Shown piece after piece: positions 17,956 through 25,382 of a stretch of DNA of 61,786 bases (the stretch's first letter is position 1; each line of letters opens with the position of its first letter). The stretch is from Methanobacterium sp. GTDB taxonomy: Archaea > Methanobacteriota > Methanobacteria > Methanobacteriales > Methanobacteriaceae. A model generated the notes under the pieces. That model was not told the DNA's origin. It searched no databases and saw only the letters and a program-made list of their open reading frames with translations. The stretch lies in NCBI GenBank assembly GCA_039666455.1, contig JAVSLW010000007.1, forward strand, positions 1-61,786, in the 5' to 3' direction. The position numbers and the translations under genes were made by a program.

Positions 17956-17976
17956 TCAAAACACCGGGTGTTTTGA
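17956..17976 (-). terminator. Perfect palindrome, probable terminator of the TRAM gene
   Basis: TCAAAACACC and GGTGTTTTGA are perfect inverted repeats around one G. The element lies about 40 bases past the stop of the minus-strand TRAM gene. A/T-rich DNA follows on that strand. It may also end transcription from the right, or be a protein site. The rest of 17616-18015 is AT-rich with no recognisable gene. Confidence 0.4.
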
Positions 17977-18015
17977 CAGCTTTTAAATTAATTTAAAACT
18001 AATTTATCCAACTAA

Positions 18016-18264
18016 TTAATCATCTGAACTTTCAACTACGTCAGCAAAGCCAAAGTTTCTTCTTGTTGAATTTATTTTAATTTTAACTTCATCACCAAGC
18101 TTGGCGCCTGAAACGAATACTACGTATCCTTCTACTCTTGCAATTCCATCGCCGTCTCTTCCAACATCTTCAATTTTAACATCGTATTCCTCTCCTACGT
18201 TTATAGGAGCGGAAGGTCCTCTATTATCTGAGAAATTATCTCTTCCATAGTTATTTCTAAACAA
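18016..18264 (-). CDS. TRAM-domain small RNA-binding protein, second copy
   Basis: This is an 82-residue protein with a TRAM domain (GEEYDVKIEDVGRDGDGIARVEGYVVFVSGAKLGDEVKIKINSTRRNFGFADVV). I chose a TTG start at 18262-18264. AGGATGTGAT, a 9-of-10 match to the Shine-Dalgarno consensus, lies three bases before it. An ATG farther upstream (18315) falls between the TATA-like box (18321-18330) and the expected transcription start, so it cannot be used. The N-terminal ~20 residues are Asn/Asp/Arg-rich. It is a paralogue of the gene at 4586-4795 and is probably also an RNA chaperone. Confidence 0.85.
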   Translation of the reverse strand: MFRNNYGRDNFSDNRGPSAPINVGEEYDVKIEDVGRDGDGIARVEGYVVFVSGAKLGDEVKIKINSTRRNFGFADVVESSDD

Positions 18265-18406
18265 TTCATCACATCCTAATAAGCCAGATAAATGGCTTGA
18301 TACTATGTTTATCATGAACCTATATAAAGTTATGTTTTGAAGAATTGGTAATCTTTTAGGAAGTCAATAGAAATTCTCTTATAAAATTAGTCACATAATA
18401 ATCTGT

Positions 18407-18889
18407 ATGATCGGTATAATGTCAGATTCACATGATAATCTGGATGCTATCAGAAAGGCAGTTGAGACATTTAATAGGGCTGAAGTAGAACTTGTAATAC
18501 ATGCAGGAGATATGATTTCCCCGTTTACTGCTAAAGAAATTCAAAAATTAAATTGTGAATTTAAGGCCATTTTTGGGAACAATGATGGAGAAAGAGATGG
18601 TCTAAGGAAATTTTTTAAGGACATATGTTATCACGATGATTTTCAAAGTCTTGAAATTGAAGGAAAAAAGTTTGCAGTTATTCACGGTACCAATGAGGAT
18701 GTGGTAGATGCACTGGTTAAAAGTGAGAAATATGACGCTGTTATAAGAGGGCATACGCACCAATTAGAGGTAAAAGAAGGAAGGTGTATGATGATAAACC
18801 CTGGAGAAACCTGTGGTTACTTATCAGGCATGCAAACCATATTACTGCTTGATCCAGATGATCTAAGCTATGAAACAGTGTTTCTGTAA
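18407..18889 (+). CDS. MJ0936/YfcE-type phosphodiesterase
   Basis: This 160-residue protein has calcineurin-type phosphoesterase motifs: GIMSDSHDN, VIHAGDM, IFGNNDGE, VIHGT and RGHTHQLEV. Short single-domain phosphodiesterases of this kind bind Mn or Ni and cleave phosphodiester bonds; they are cytoplasmic. A TATA-like TTATAAAA lies about 25 bases upstream of the ATG, so the mRNA is probably leaderless. It is divergent from the TRAM gene and followed by a flippase-like gene on the same strand. Confidence 0.9.
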   Translation: MIGIMSDSHDNLDAIRKAVETFNRAEVELVIHAGDMISPFTAKEIQKLNCEFKAIFGNNDGERDGLRKFFKDICYHDDFQSLEIEGKKFAVIHGTNEDVVDALVKSEKYDAVIRGHTHQLEVKEGRCMMINPGETCGYLSGMQTILLLDPDDLSYETVFL

Positions 18890-18972
18890 ATGAATATAAT
18901 GTTTGCTTCCCTCGAACTTTCAACTTCTATCTTAATTAAATAAAGCCCCAAATTAATAATCAGTGCATTAAA

Positions 18973-19989
18973 ATGAAACATAAACCTCTAATCCTGTTAG
19001 TAATTGCAATTGGGACTCTTATTGCCATGATTTTGTTTATAGGGCCTGGCAATATTGAAAATGCCCTTAAACTGGCCAATCCATGGTATGTTGCCATTGC
19101 AATAATTATACAATTAACTGTTTATGGTTTCTGGACATGGCGGTGGTCTATAAATATTAAATCTGTTGGTATTTCTGTTAAAAAAATACACATTTTTCCA
19201 ATGCTTATGGTGGGATTGGCCATAAATAACCTGACTCCAAGTGCAAGAGGAGGTGGAGAACCCATACGTGGTTATATATTAAGTAAATATTCAAATTCTT
19301 CATTTGAAAAATCATTTGCAACAGTTATGGCTGATAGAGGTCTTGATACATTCCCATTTATAGTTTTAGCTGTTATTACAATAGTTGCTGCTGTCTTTTA
19401 TTTGAATTTGCCAGATTATGCTGTATACACCCTTATAATTGCAGTTGTGGTTTTACTTGCAGTGTTCTTAATAGCGATTTACATGTCGTTTAACCTTGAA
19501 TTTGGGCGTAAAGTATCATTATGGCTTGTAAACATAATAAAAAGGTTTTCTAAAAAGGACCGAAGTAAACTGGAGGAAAACGCTCAAAAAGCAGTTCACG
19601 GTTTCCAGAAAAGCATGCGTACAATGGTAAAGGACAGGAGTGTGATGGCTTATGGCCTCCCATTTTCTTTTTTAATCTGGATTTTAGAGATAATAAGGGT
19701 GTACGTAATATTTTCCGCATTTAACGTTGAACTATCTCTTTTATTGATTGCAGAAGTTTTTATAATATCAACTTTAATTGGATTAATTCCACTTCTTCCA
19801 GGCGGCTTAGGAGCAGTTGATGGAGTCATGATAATCTTATTTTCAGCTGCAGGCGTTCCCCCACCTATAAGTGCAGCTGCAACAATTGTAGAACGGTTAA
19901 TATCTTTCTGGCTTACTTCAATCATAGGTATTGCTCTGCTTCCTTATTTTGGAACAGGAGTAGTTGAAAAAATCACCAGGAAAGTTTAG
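18973..19989 (+). CDS. Lysylphosphatidylglycerol synthase/flippase-like membrane protein (UPF0104)
   Basis: This 338-residue integral membrane protein has about eight hydrophobic segments and the family signatures NNLTPSARGGGEPIRGYIL in the second fifth and PLLPGGLGAVDGVMIILFSAAGVP near the C-terminus. These mark the UPF0104/AglD-N-like flippase family. Such proteins are proposed to move polyprenyl or lipid-linked substrates across the membrane. It stands 80 bases downstream of the phosphodiesterase on the same strand. Substrate unknown. Confidence 0.85.
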   Translation: MKHKPLILLVIAIGTLIAMILFIGPGNIENALKLANPWYVAIAIIIQLTVYGFWTWRWSINIKSVGISVKKIHIFPMLMVGLAINNLTPSARGGGEPIRGYILSKYSNSSFEKSFATVMADRGLDTFPFIVLAVITIVAAVFYLNLPDYAVYTLIIAVVVLLAVFLIAIYMSFNLEFGRKVSLWLVNIIKRFSKKDRSKLEENAQKAVHGFQKSMRTMVKDRSVMAYGLPFSFLIWILEIIRVYVIFSAFNVELSLLLIAEVFIISTLIGLIPLLPGGLGAVDGVMIILFSAAGVPPPISAAATIVERLISFWLTSIIGIALLPYFGTGVVEKITRKV

Positions 19990-20217
19990 CATAGCTTTAA
20001 AAAACATTTTGTCCTTCTTTTTAATGCTGATTGTATCTTATAGGGCAATAAAGATTATCCTTCAAAATTGTATATAACTTCCAAATAAGTTTATTATTGT
20101 TCCCCATATATCAATTATTACATTAAAGCACCATTTAATGAAAGCTAATTTTAATATCTATAACATATCATTAAACCTTAGGTGAATTTGTAGATTAATT
20201 AAATAAAAGGTAACATT

Positions 20218-20826
20218 ATGAGCCAAAATACTAATCTTAAAGACCTAAAAGAAGTTAAACTTGATGTACAGGAGAAATTCAAAGAGATAATAGGGGATTC
20301 AAAGAAATTTCCCAAATATACAACGCAGCTAATTAATATGGCAAATCAAAATGCCCAAGGTACACGACCCAAAGTCGTAGGGCAAATGTCTAATTTAATC
20401 AAGGAATGCCCTACAAAAACATATGAAGGTTGGAAACAATGGTACTTAGAAACTCATCCTGATGCTATTAAAAAGGCTGCAGATAAAATTATGCCAATGA
20501 TAGTCAATATGAAAGAAGCTATAGGATTAATAGATGAAAACATGGTTACTGAATGGATAGAAGACTTAGTAATTACAAAGACAGCAGAGGGTCTTATAAT
20601 CCAAGAAATAATCTTAAAACACATAGCTAATGAAAGAGGAGTTAATTGGCAACTTGCAACAGATGAAGAAGAAAGTAAAAATATAGATGGATATATCGGA
20701 GATACTCCTGTTCAAATAAAGCCAACGACTTATTTATCCAAGAAATCAAGCGTTAGAGAAAAAATAGACATAGAAACAATTTATTATAAAAAAACAGATA
20801 AATATCTTTATATCTACACTGAATAA
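20218..20826 (+). CDS. MjaI-type type II restriction endonuclease (probably CTAG)
   Basis: This 202-residue protein resembles the MjaI endonuclease family. Key parts are TQLINMANQNAQGTRPKVVGQMS near residue 40-60, TEWIEDLVITKTAEGLIIQE, and a PD-(D/E)xK-like site SKNIDGYIGDTPVQIKPTT (Asp...Gln-x-Lys). MjaI recognises CTAG. Its stop codon is directly adjacent to the stop of the methyltransferase gene on the opposite strand (tail to tail, no gap). AGGTAA precedes the ATG. Specificity is inferred from family resemblance. Confidence 0.82.
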   Translation: MSQNTNLKDLKEVKLDVQEKFKEIIGDSKKFPKYTTQLINMANQNAQGTRPKVVGQMSNLIKECPTKTYEGWKQWYLETHPDAIKKAADKIMPMIVNMKEAIGLIDENMVTEWIEDLVITKTAEGLIIQEIILKHIANERGVNWQLATDEEESKNIDGYIGDTPVQIKPTTYLSKKSSVREKIDIETIYYKKTDKYLYIYTE

Positions 20827-21954
20827 TTAAAATAATTTACTTTGTATGTTATTTACTCTTTTTTTATCTGTTTTTACACTTGTTTCTATCTTATTGTCTT
20901 CCAATTCAAATTTTACATCCCTACTATATGTAGCTTTATATTCATTATTTCCTATATTCTCAATTTTTTTAAGTAATGGTAAAAGAATATTCTTTTCCTG
21001 ATTAGTAATTACTTTAAATCCATAATGCTGAGATTCATGTTTAACTATTTTATTTTCCAATTCTCTGTTCTTAATAAAATCTATATGATTTTTAAGCCTA
21101 TCTAAGATTAATTCATTACATATAGATTTAACTTCATCAATTCTCAATTCAATAGTTTCCTTAAAATTCATATCAAGTTCAAATCCAACAGAATTTCTGG
21201 CTGAACACATTGCAGCAATTGTTGTTGTTCCAGTACCAACAAATGGATCTAAAATGGTGTCACCTTGAACTGAATACATATTAATCAATCTATATGCAAG
21301 TTCAAATGGATATGCTGCTGACCTTTCCCTTAATTTTTTATGGTTTAACTTCTGTGATGTTCCTTTTAAGTCATGCCAGATGTCTGAAAACCATAAATTC
21401 CTCTCTTCCCAAAAATATGCACTATTTTGGCGGATAATCCTTTCACTATCATTAAATTTCCTCATACCTGATTTACGGAAAATTAAAATATATTCATGTT
21501 CTAATGTAACATATGCATTCGGCGGTAACATTCCAGAACCCATAAATTTATTAGGCTTATTAGATTGTTTTCGCCATAATATCATAGGTAATACTTGATA
21601 ATTCATTTCCTCAAATAAACGGATAATATGTGCATGATTAGCATAAAGCTGGAAATTATCGCCAATTTTTCTGGTTGCATCCCCTATGTTAATACAAACA
21701 ATACCACCATCAGCCATAACTCTGTCAACTTCCTTCCATACTTTATCTAATTCCTTATTCATTAATGAATAAACCTTCATTCTATCATTTCTTTTTAGTG
21801 CATCTTTAATATCCAGATTAAATGATGAAAATAGTTCATCCCACATCTCTATCATTGGATAAGGTGGGGATGTTACTACCAGATTCACACTTTTAGAAGG
21901 TATTTTTTCCATATTTGATGAATTTGAAAAGATTATTTTATGTTTAGTTTCCAT
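20827..21954 (-). CDS. N4-cytosine/N6-adenine DNA methyltransferase of the restriction-modification system
   Basis: This 375-residue protein has motif IV as TSPPYPMIEMWDELF near residues 31-36 and motif I as DPFVGTGTTTIAAM in the middle, so the order is IV then I (beta-type). SPPY is typical of m4C enzymes, as for CTAG methyltransferases. The C-terminal third is lysine-rich and may hold the target recognition region. Translation starts one base after the stop of the ribbon-helix-helix gene upstream. It would protect host DNA against the MjaI-type endonuclease next to it. Confidence 0.88.
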   Translation of the reverse strand: METKHKIIFSNSSNMEKIPSKSVNLVVTSPPYPMIEMWDELFSSFNLDIKDALKRNDRMKVYSLMNKELDKVWKEVDRVMADGGIVCINIGDATRKIGDNFQLYANHAHIIRLFEEMNYQVLPMILWRKQSNKPNKFMGSGMLPPNAYVTLEHEYILIFRKSGMRKFNDSERIIRQNSAYFWEERNLWFSDIWHDLKGTSQKLNHKKLRERSAAYPFELAYRLINMYSVQGDTILDPFVGTGTTTIAAMCSARNSVGFELDMNFKETIELRIDEVKSICNELILDRLKNHIDFIKNRELENKIVKHESQHYGFKVITNQEKNILLPLLKKIENIGNNEYKATYSRDVKFELEDNKIETSVKTDKKRVNNIQSKLF

Positions 21955-21955
21955 A

Positions 21956-22126
21956 TTACTCCTCTTTATTCTTAACAGTTGAAGATATGAACGATTTCTC
22001 TAATAGCCACGCAAGTACAATATTTCTTATTATATCAGCGTCCCTATCCCCTAATTCTCCCCTAAATTTTTCTATTAGTTTCCATTGACTATCTGTAAAT
22101 GTAACTTGAACTCTTTTTCTGCTCAT
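21956..22126 (-). CDS. Ribbon-helix-helix regulator of the restriction-modification system
   Basis: A 56-residue protein reads MSRKRVQVTFTDSQWKLIEK and continues to a taa at 21956. The N-terminal basic beta strand (KRVQVTFTD) and two helices are those of CopG/MetJ-type ribbon-helix-helix DNA-binding proteins. A GGGTGTG ribosome site precedes the ATG. The stop lies one base from the methyltransferase start, so they form an operon. It may play the part of a C (controller) protein, though classical C proteins are helix-turn-helix. Two direct repeats upstream could be its operator. Confidence 0.75.
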   Translation of the reverse strand: MSRKRVQVTFTDSQWKLIEKFRGELGDRDADIIRNIVLAWLLEKSFISSTVKNKEE

Positions 22127-22140
22127 TTAACACACCCGTG

Positions 22141-22175
22141 ACACATATTATACTCAATTAAAACACATATATATA
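22141..22175 (-). promoter_or_regulatory. Promoter with tandem ACACATAT repeats for the methyltransferase operon
   Basis: ACACATAT occurs at 22141-22148 and 22163-22170, 22 bases apart (about two helical turns), with the second overlapping a TATA-like ATATATAT on the minus strand. This is the spacing expected for two ribbon-helix-helix dimers. The remaining DNA up to ftr (22176-22545) is AT-rich. It shows only a weak hairpin (AGTCCA 22333-22338 with TGGACT 22383-22388) and a TATA-like box near 22505. Confidence 0.4.
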
Positions 22176-22545
22176 AAATTTTCTATGTTGCATGTATAAA
22201 TAAGTTGCTATACTAATGACATTGGATATAAACTATCCTTTCTCTCATTCTAAAAAAATCAATGATTGAAGTTAGCATTCATGGGTGCAGAATGTGTATA
22301 TTTTCACCATCGCTTGTTTTTACTCTCTCATAAGTCCAGGTTCCTATCCCACATATCATGTTTTTGTCCCCCATCAGGTTTTTGGACTCTTTATATTAGT
22401 ATATACTTTTATAAGACATATAATTTACTACAAAGTACGATTAAACGTTTTTTTTTGTTTAACGTTAGTATTTTCCTTGTTTTTATGTAAGTTTCAAATA
22501 GAAAAATATATACTATTCCTGAAACTACGATCTTATGGTGATAAT

Positions 22546-23436
22546 ATGAAAATAAACGGAGTAGAAATAGAAGATACATTTGCAGAGGCATTTGATATAC
22601 AGGTTTCAAGAATGCTCATAACAGCAGAAACAAAAAATCTGGCCAAGGTCGCAGCCACTGAAGCTACAGGCTACGGAACATCAGTTATAGGCTGTCCTGC
22701 AGAGGCGGGAATAGACTGTTACGTTCCTCCAGAGGAAACCCCTGATGGACGACCTGGTTACATCATCATGATCTGCAACATGAAGAAAGATAAGCTCGAT
22801 CATGAAGTAATGGAACGGGTGGCAATGTGTGTATTAACCGCAGCTACAACAGCAGTTTTTGATGCTCTTGATGAACCTGATGAAAAATTAAAAACTGGCG
22901 CCAAACTCCGGTATTTTGGAGACGGCTACGAGAAAAAATTAGAGGTGGATGGGAGAACTGTTTTTTCAATACCCATCATGTCTGGAGATTTCCTAATTGA
23001 GGACGAACTGGGTATGAAAAAAGGAGTGGCTGGTGGAAACTTCTTTATCATGTCAGAAAATCAGCCTTCAGCCCTTATAGCTGCAGAAGCAGCAGTATTT
23101 GCCATTGAAAATGTAAATAACGTCATAACTCCTTTTCCTGGAGGAATAGTTGCTTCTGGTTCCAAAGTGGGCTCCAAGTACAAGTTTTTAACAGCTTCCA
23201 CCAATGAAAAAATGGCTGTAACTCTTAAAGACGAAGTTGAAGACAGTGAAGTTCCAGCAGATGTTAACGGTATTTATGAGATTGTTATAGACGGTGCTGA
23301 CGAAGAAGTGGTTAAAGAAGCAATGAAAGTAGGAATAGAAGCTGCAGTTAAAGTTCCCGGTGTTTTAAAGATAAGTGCTGGAAACTTCGGTGGAAACCTC
23401 GGTGCATACAAAATAAACCTGCATGACCTGTTTTAA
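22546..23436 (+). CDS. ftr: Formylmethanofuran:tetrahydromethanopterin formyltransferase
   Basis: The protein starts MKINGVEIEDTFAEAFDIQVSR and is 296 residues, the usual Ftr length. Strongly conserved stretches are EATGYGTSVIGCPAEAGIDC, GRPGYIIMICN, and FPGGIVASGSKVGSKYKF. Ftr is a soluble, oligomeric enzyme that moves the formyl group from formylmethanofuran to tetrahydromethanopterin, the second step of CO2 reduction to methane. The ATG at 22546 follows GGTGAT; the open frame extends further upstream, but that part is not conserved. It stands alone with its own promoter. Confidence 0.96.
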   Translation: MKINGVEIEDTFAEAFDIQVSRMLITAETKNLAKVAATEATGYGTSVIGCPAEAGIDCYVPPEETPDGRPGYIIMICNMKKDKLDHEVMERVAMCVLTAATTAVFDALDEPDEKLKTGAKLRYFGDGYEKKLEVDGRTVFSIPIMSGDFLIEDELGMKKGVAGGNFFIMSENQPSALIAAEAAVFAIENVNNVITPFPGGIVASGSKVGSKYKFLTASTNEKMAVTLKDEVEDSEVPADVNGIYEIVIDGADEEVVKEAMKVGIEAAVKVPGVLKISAGNFGGNLGAYKINLHDLF

Positions 23437-23504
23437 ATTAGTATGAATTAAATTTTTAGAGTGTTTAACGTCTTTTTAAATATTTTCTTTTATTTTTAGT
23501 TGTT

Positions 23505-23687
23505 TTAATCATCCCCAAATATGTAGCCACAGCATGAACAACGGTATTTGCCTTCTTTAGACCTGAAACCTGTTGATGATTTATGAGGCTGTCCTCCTAC
23601 AACACCTACAGTTCCTGAATCCTTTAAAATATGTTTGTCTGGACATCCGCATTCAGGACATTTAACACTTAATTCCTCTGCTTTCAT
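23505..23687 (-). CDS. Small zinc-ribbon protein
   Basis: This 60-residue protein has CPECGCPDKH near the start and YRCSCCGYIFGDD at the end, with a GTVGVVGGQPHKSSTGFRSKEG linker, forming a zinc ribbon. GGAGGTAACC gives a strong ribosome site. It is followed at 45 bases by the RCK protein gene on the same strand but is upstream of ftr's end in a convergent arrangement. Function unknown. Confidence 0.75.
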   Translation of the reverse strand: MKAEELSVKCPECGCPDKHILKDSGTVGVVGGQPHKSSTGFRSKEGKYRCSCCGYIFGDD

Positions 23688-23732
23688 GGTTACCTCCAGA
23701 TCAGATAATTCTTCTATATTTCCATCTCTATT

Positions 23733-25382
23733 TTAACTTTTAAGACTTTGAGATTCAACAATTTCCCATATCTTTTCTTCAGATAAATTAGCCCCTAAAA
23801 CTATTCCTTTTTCATCTAAAGCTTCCTTGATTCTTTCAATGATTTTAATATCAGGCGCTGCCACAGTATGGGAATGTATCTGCCCTGACATGTTATACAG
23901 AGCTTCCAGCGACCTTCGGGCATCAGGATTTTTAAGCTCTTCTTCGCAGTTTTCAACGTCTTTTATAGAATTTATGTACAATTTCCGGGTTACAACCTGC
24001 CTTATGCCTGGAAGATAATACCTGGAGTCCAGTATCCTCCCCCCCAGATTTATTATTGTTCTTTTATCATTAAGATCGCTTACTCCATGTTTCAGTAGCA
24101 ATTCAACAACTCTACCATATTCTTTGATTTTGGTTATTATTTCATCATGATACAGATTAGTGCCTAAAAGGAATCCTTTAGCCCTTAAATCTTTTTCCAC
24201 ATTGGTAAGGCTCCTGGTGTCTGGTCCGGAGATTCTGTGAGAATGAATCCCTCCACCTGAAAGAGCATATAACCTTTCTAAATATTCCATTCTGGCAGGA
24301 TCCTGTTCTAAGCTCTCTAAGAATCTTTCCATCTCCGGGGCATCAGAAAGCCCTATTTTCCGGCTTAATGGCTCCCGAAATCCGGGTAGATAATATTCGA
24401 TGTCTTCTAATGTGCAGCCATGTTTCAGTACAGTTTCTGCTTCCTCACGTATATCTCCAACTGCATGGATCTCGGTGATTTTCATCTCAGGTTTCATAAT
24501 CACTTTAACAGTTCTTCCATGTTTCATGCCGGCTTCCCTTATTTCATCATCATTGAGATTTATACCTAAAAGAAAACCTTCTTTTTTTAGTTCACGTGCA
24601 ACATTGTCTAAATTTTCCCTATCTGGTCCAGAAATCCAGTGGGAATGAATTCCGCTTACCGATTCATATATTCGCTCTAATGATTGTTTTCTTGATGCAT
24701 CGCGGTCTAAACTATTCATAAACCTGTTTAATTCTCTCATTTTAGATATTTCAATTTTTCTCTTCAAGGGCTCCTTAAATTCTGGCAGGTGATATTCAAT
24801 ATTTTCCAGGGTGCACCCATATTTTAAGATAATTTCTGCCTCTTTATGGATACTGGCCACATCATGTATTTCAGTGATTTTCATGATGGTGGGTTCAATT
24901 GCTGCAAAATATATGTCTTCTCCACCACTTGTCTCTGGCGATATGACCCTGTTTGCTCCAGCATGATAAAGTCTTTTGATATTTTCACTTTTACCTGCCC
25001 TTACTACTGTCCATATATCTGGATTTATATCCCTTGCAGTCAGTGTTATAAATAGGTTGTTTACATCATCTCCTGTGGTTATTATAACCCCACGTGCTCT
25101 TTTTATTCCAGAATCAGTCAGTGTACTTTCATCTGTGGCATCACCATGAATTACAAGAACATCAGGATCTTCCCATAACTCTTTTTCCACAATTTTTCTG
25201 TCCCTTTCAATTATTACTGCCATTTGATTTCTTTTTTTAAGTTCCCTGAAAACAGCAGCACCAACTCTACCATAACCGCAAAGAACAAAATGATTCCTGA
25301 TTTCAGCCAGTTTTTTTCTAACTTTAGCACCGCATGTGATTTCTTCATCTGCCATTGTAACCCTCATATCAATATTGTTCAT
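23733..25382 (-). CDS. Pore-less RCK (TrkA-N) protein with three unrecognised repeat domains
   Basis: This 549-residue protein starts without a membrane segment and has an RCK-N NAD-binding domain (HFVLCGYGRVG, GxGxxG at residues 36-41; VIHGDATDESTL; ITTGDDVNNLF). Three copies of a ~120-residue unit then follow, at about 180-300, 312-428 and 430-545. Each unit has HGCTLEDIEYYLPGFREPL-like, IHSH (245-248, 379-382, 502-505) and KKEGFLLGINL-like segments. Its start overlaps the stop of the channel gene (ATGA), so they are made together. It looks like a duplicate that lost its pore; it could form a mixed gating ring with the channel. The repeat domain is unknown to me. Confidence 0.82.
   Translation of the reverse strand: MNNIDMRVTMADEEITCGAKVRKKLAEIRNHFVLCGYGRVGAAVFRELKKRNQMAVIIERDRKIVEKELWEDPDVLVIHGDATDESTLTDSGIKRARGVIITTGDDVNNLFITLTARDINPDIWTVVRAGKSENIKRLYHAGANRVISPETSGGEDIYFAAIEPTIMKITEIHDVASIHKEAEIILKYGCTLENIEYHLPEFKEPLKRKIEISKMRELNRFMNSLDRDASRKQSLERIYESVSGIHSHWISGPDRENLDNVARELKKEGFLLGINLNDDEIREAGMKHGRTVKVIMKPEMKITEIHAVGDIREEAETVLKHGCTLEDIEYYLPGFREPLSRKIGLSDAPEMERFLESLEQDPARMEYLERLYALSGGGIHSHRISGPDTRSLTNVEKDLRAKGFLLGTNLYHDEIITKIKEYGRVVELLLKHGVSDLNDKRTIINLGGRILDSRYYLPGIRQVVTRKLYINSIKDVENCEEELKNPDARRSLEALYNMSGQIHSHTVAAPDIKIIERIKEALDEKGIVLGANLSEEKIWEIVESQSLKS

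Noticed and set aside
17616..18015. A missing NfeD protease gene beside the SPFH gene
   Set aside because: The gap contains no suitable reading frame in either direction, so no partner gene is claimed.
22333..22388. Possible small RNA between the RHH gene and ftr
   Set aside because: Only a 6-bp stem with a 44-base loop and no C/D or H/ACA boxes; too weak to call.
22285..22545. Upstream extension of the ftr reading frame
   Set aside because: The open frame continues upstream, but the added ~87 residues have low-complexity, spacer-like content; the ATG at 22546 with GGTGAT gives the normal Ftr length and N-terminus.
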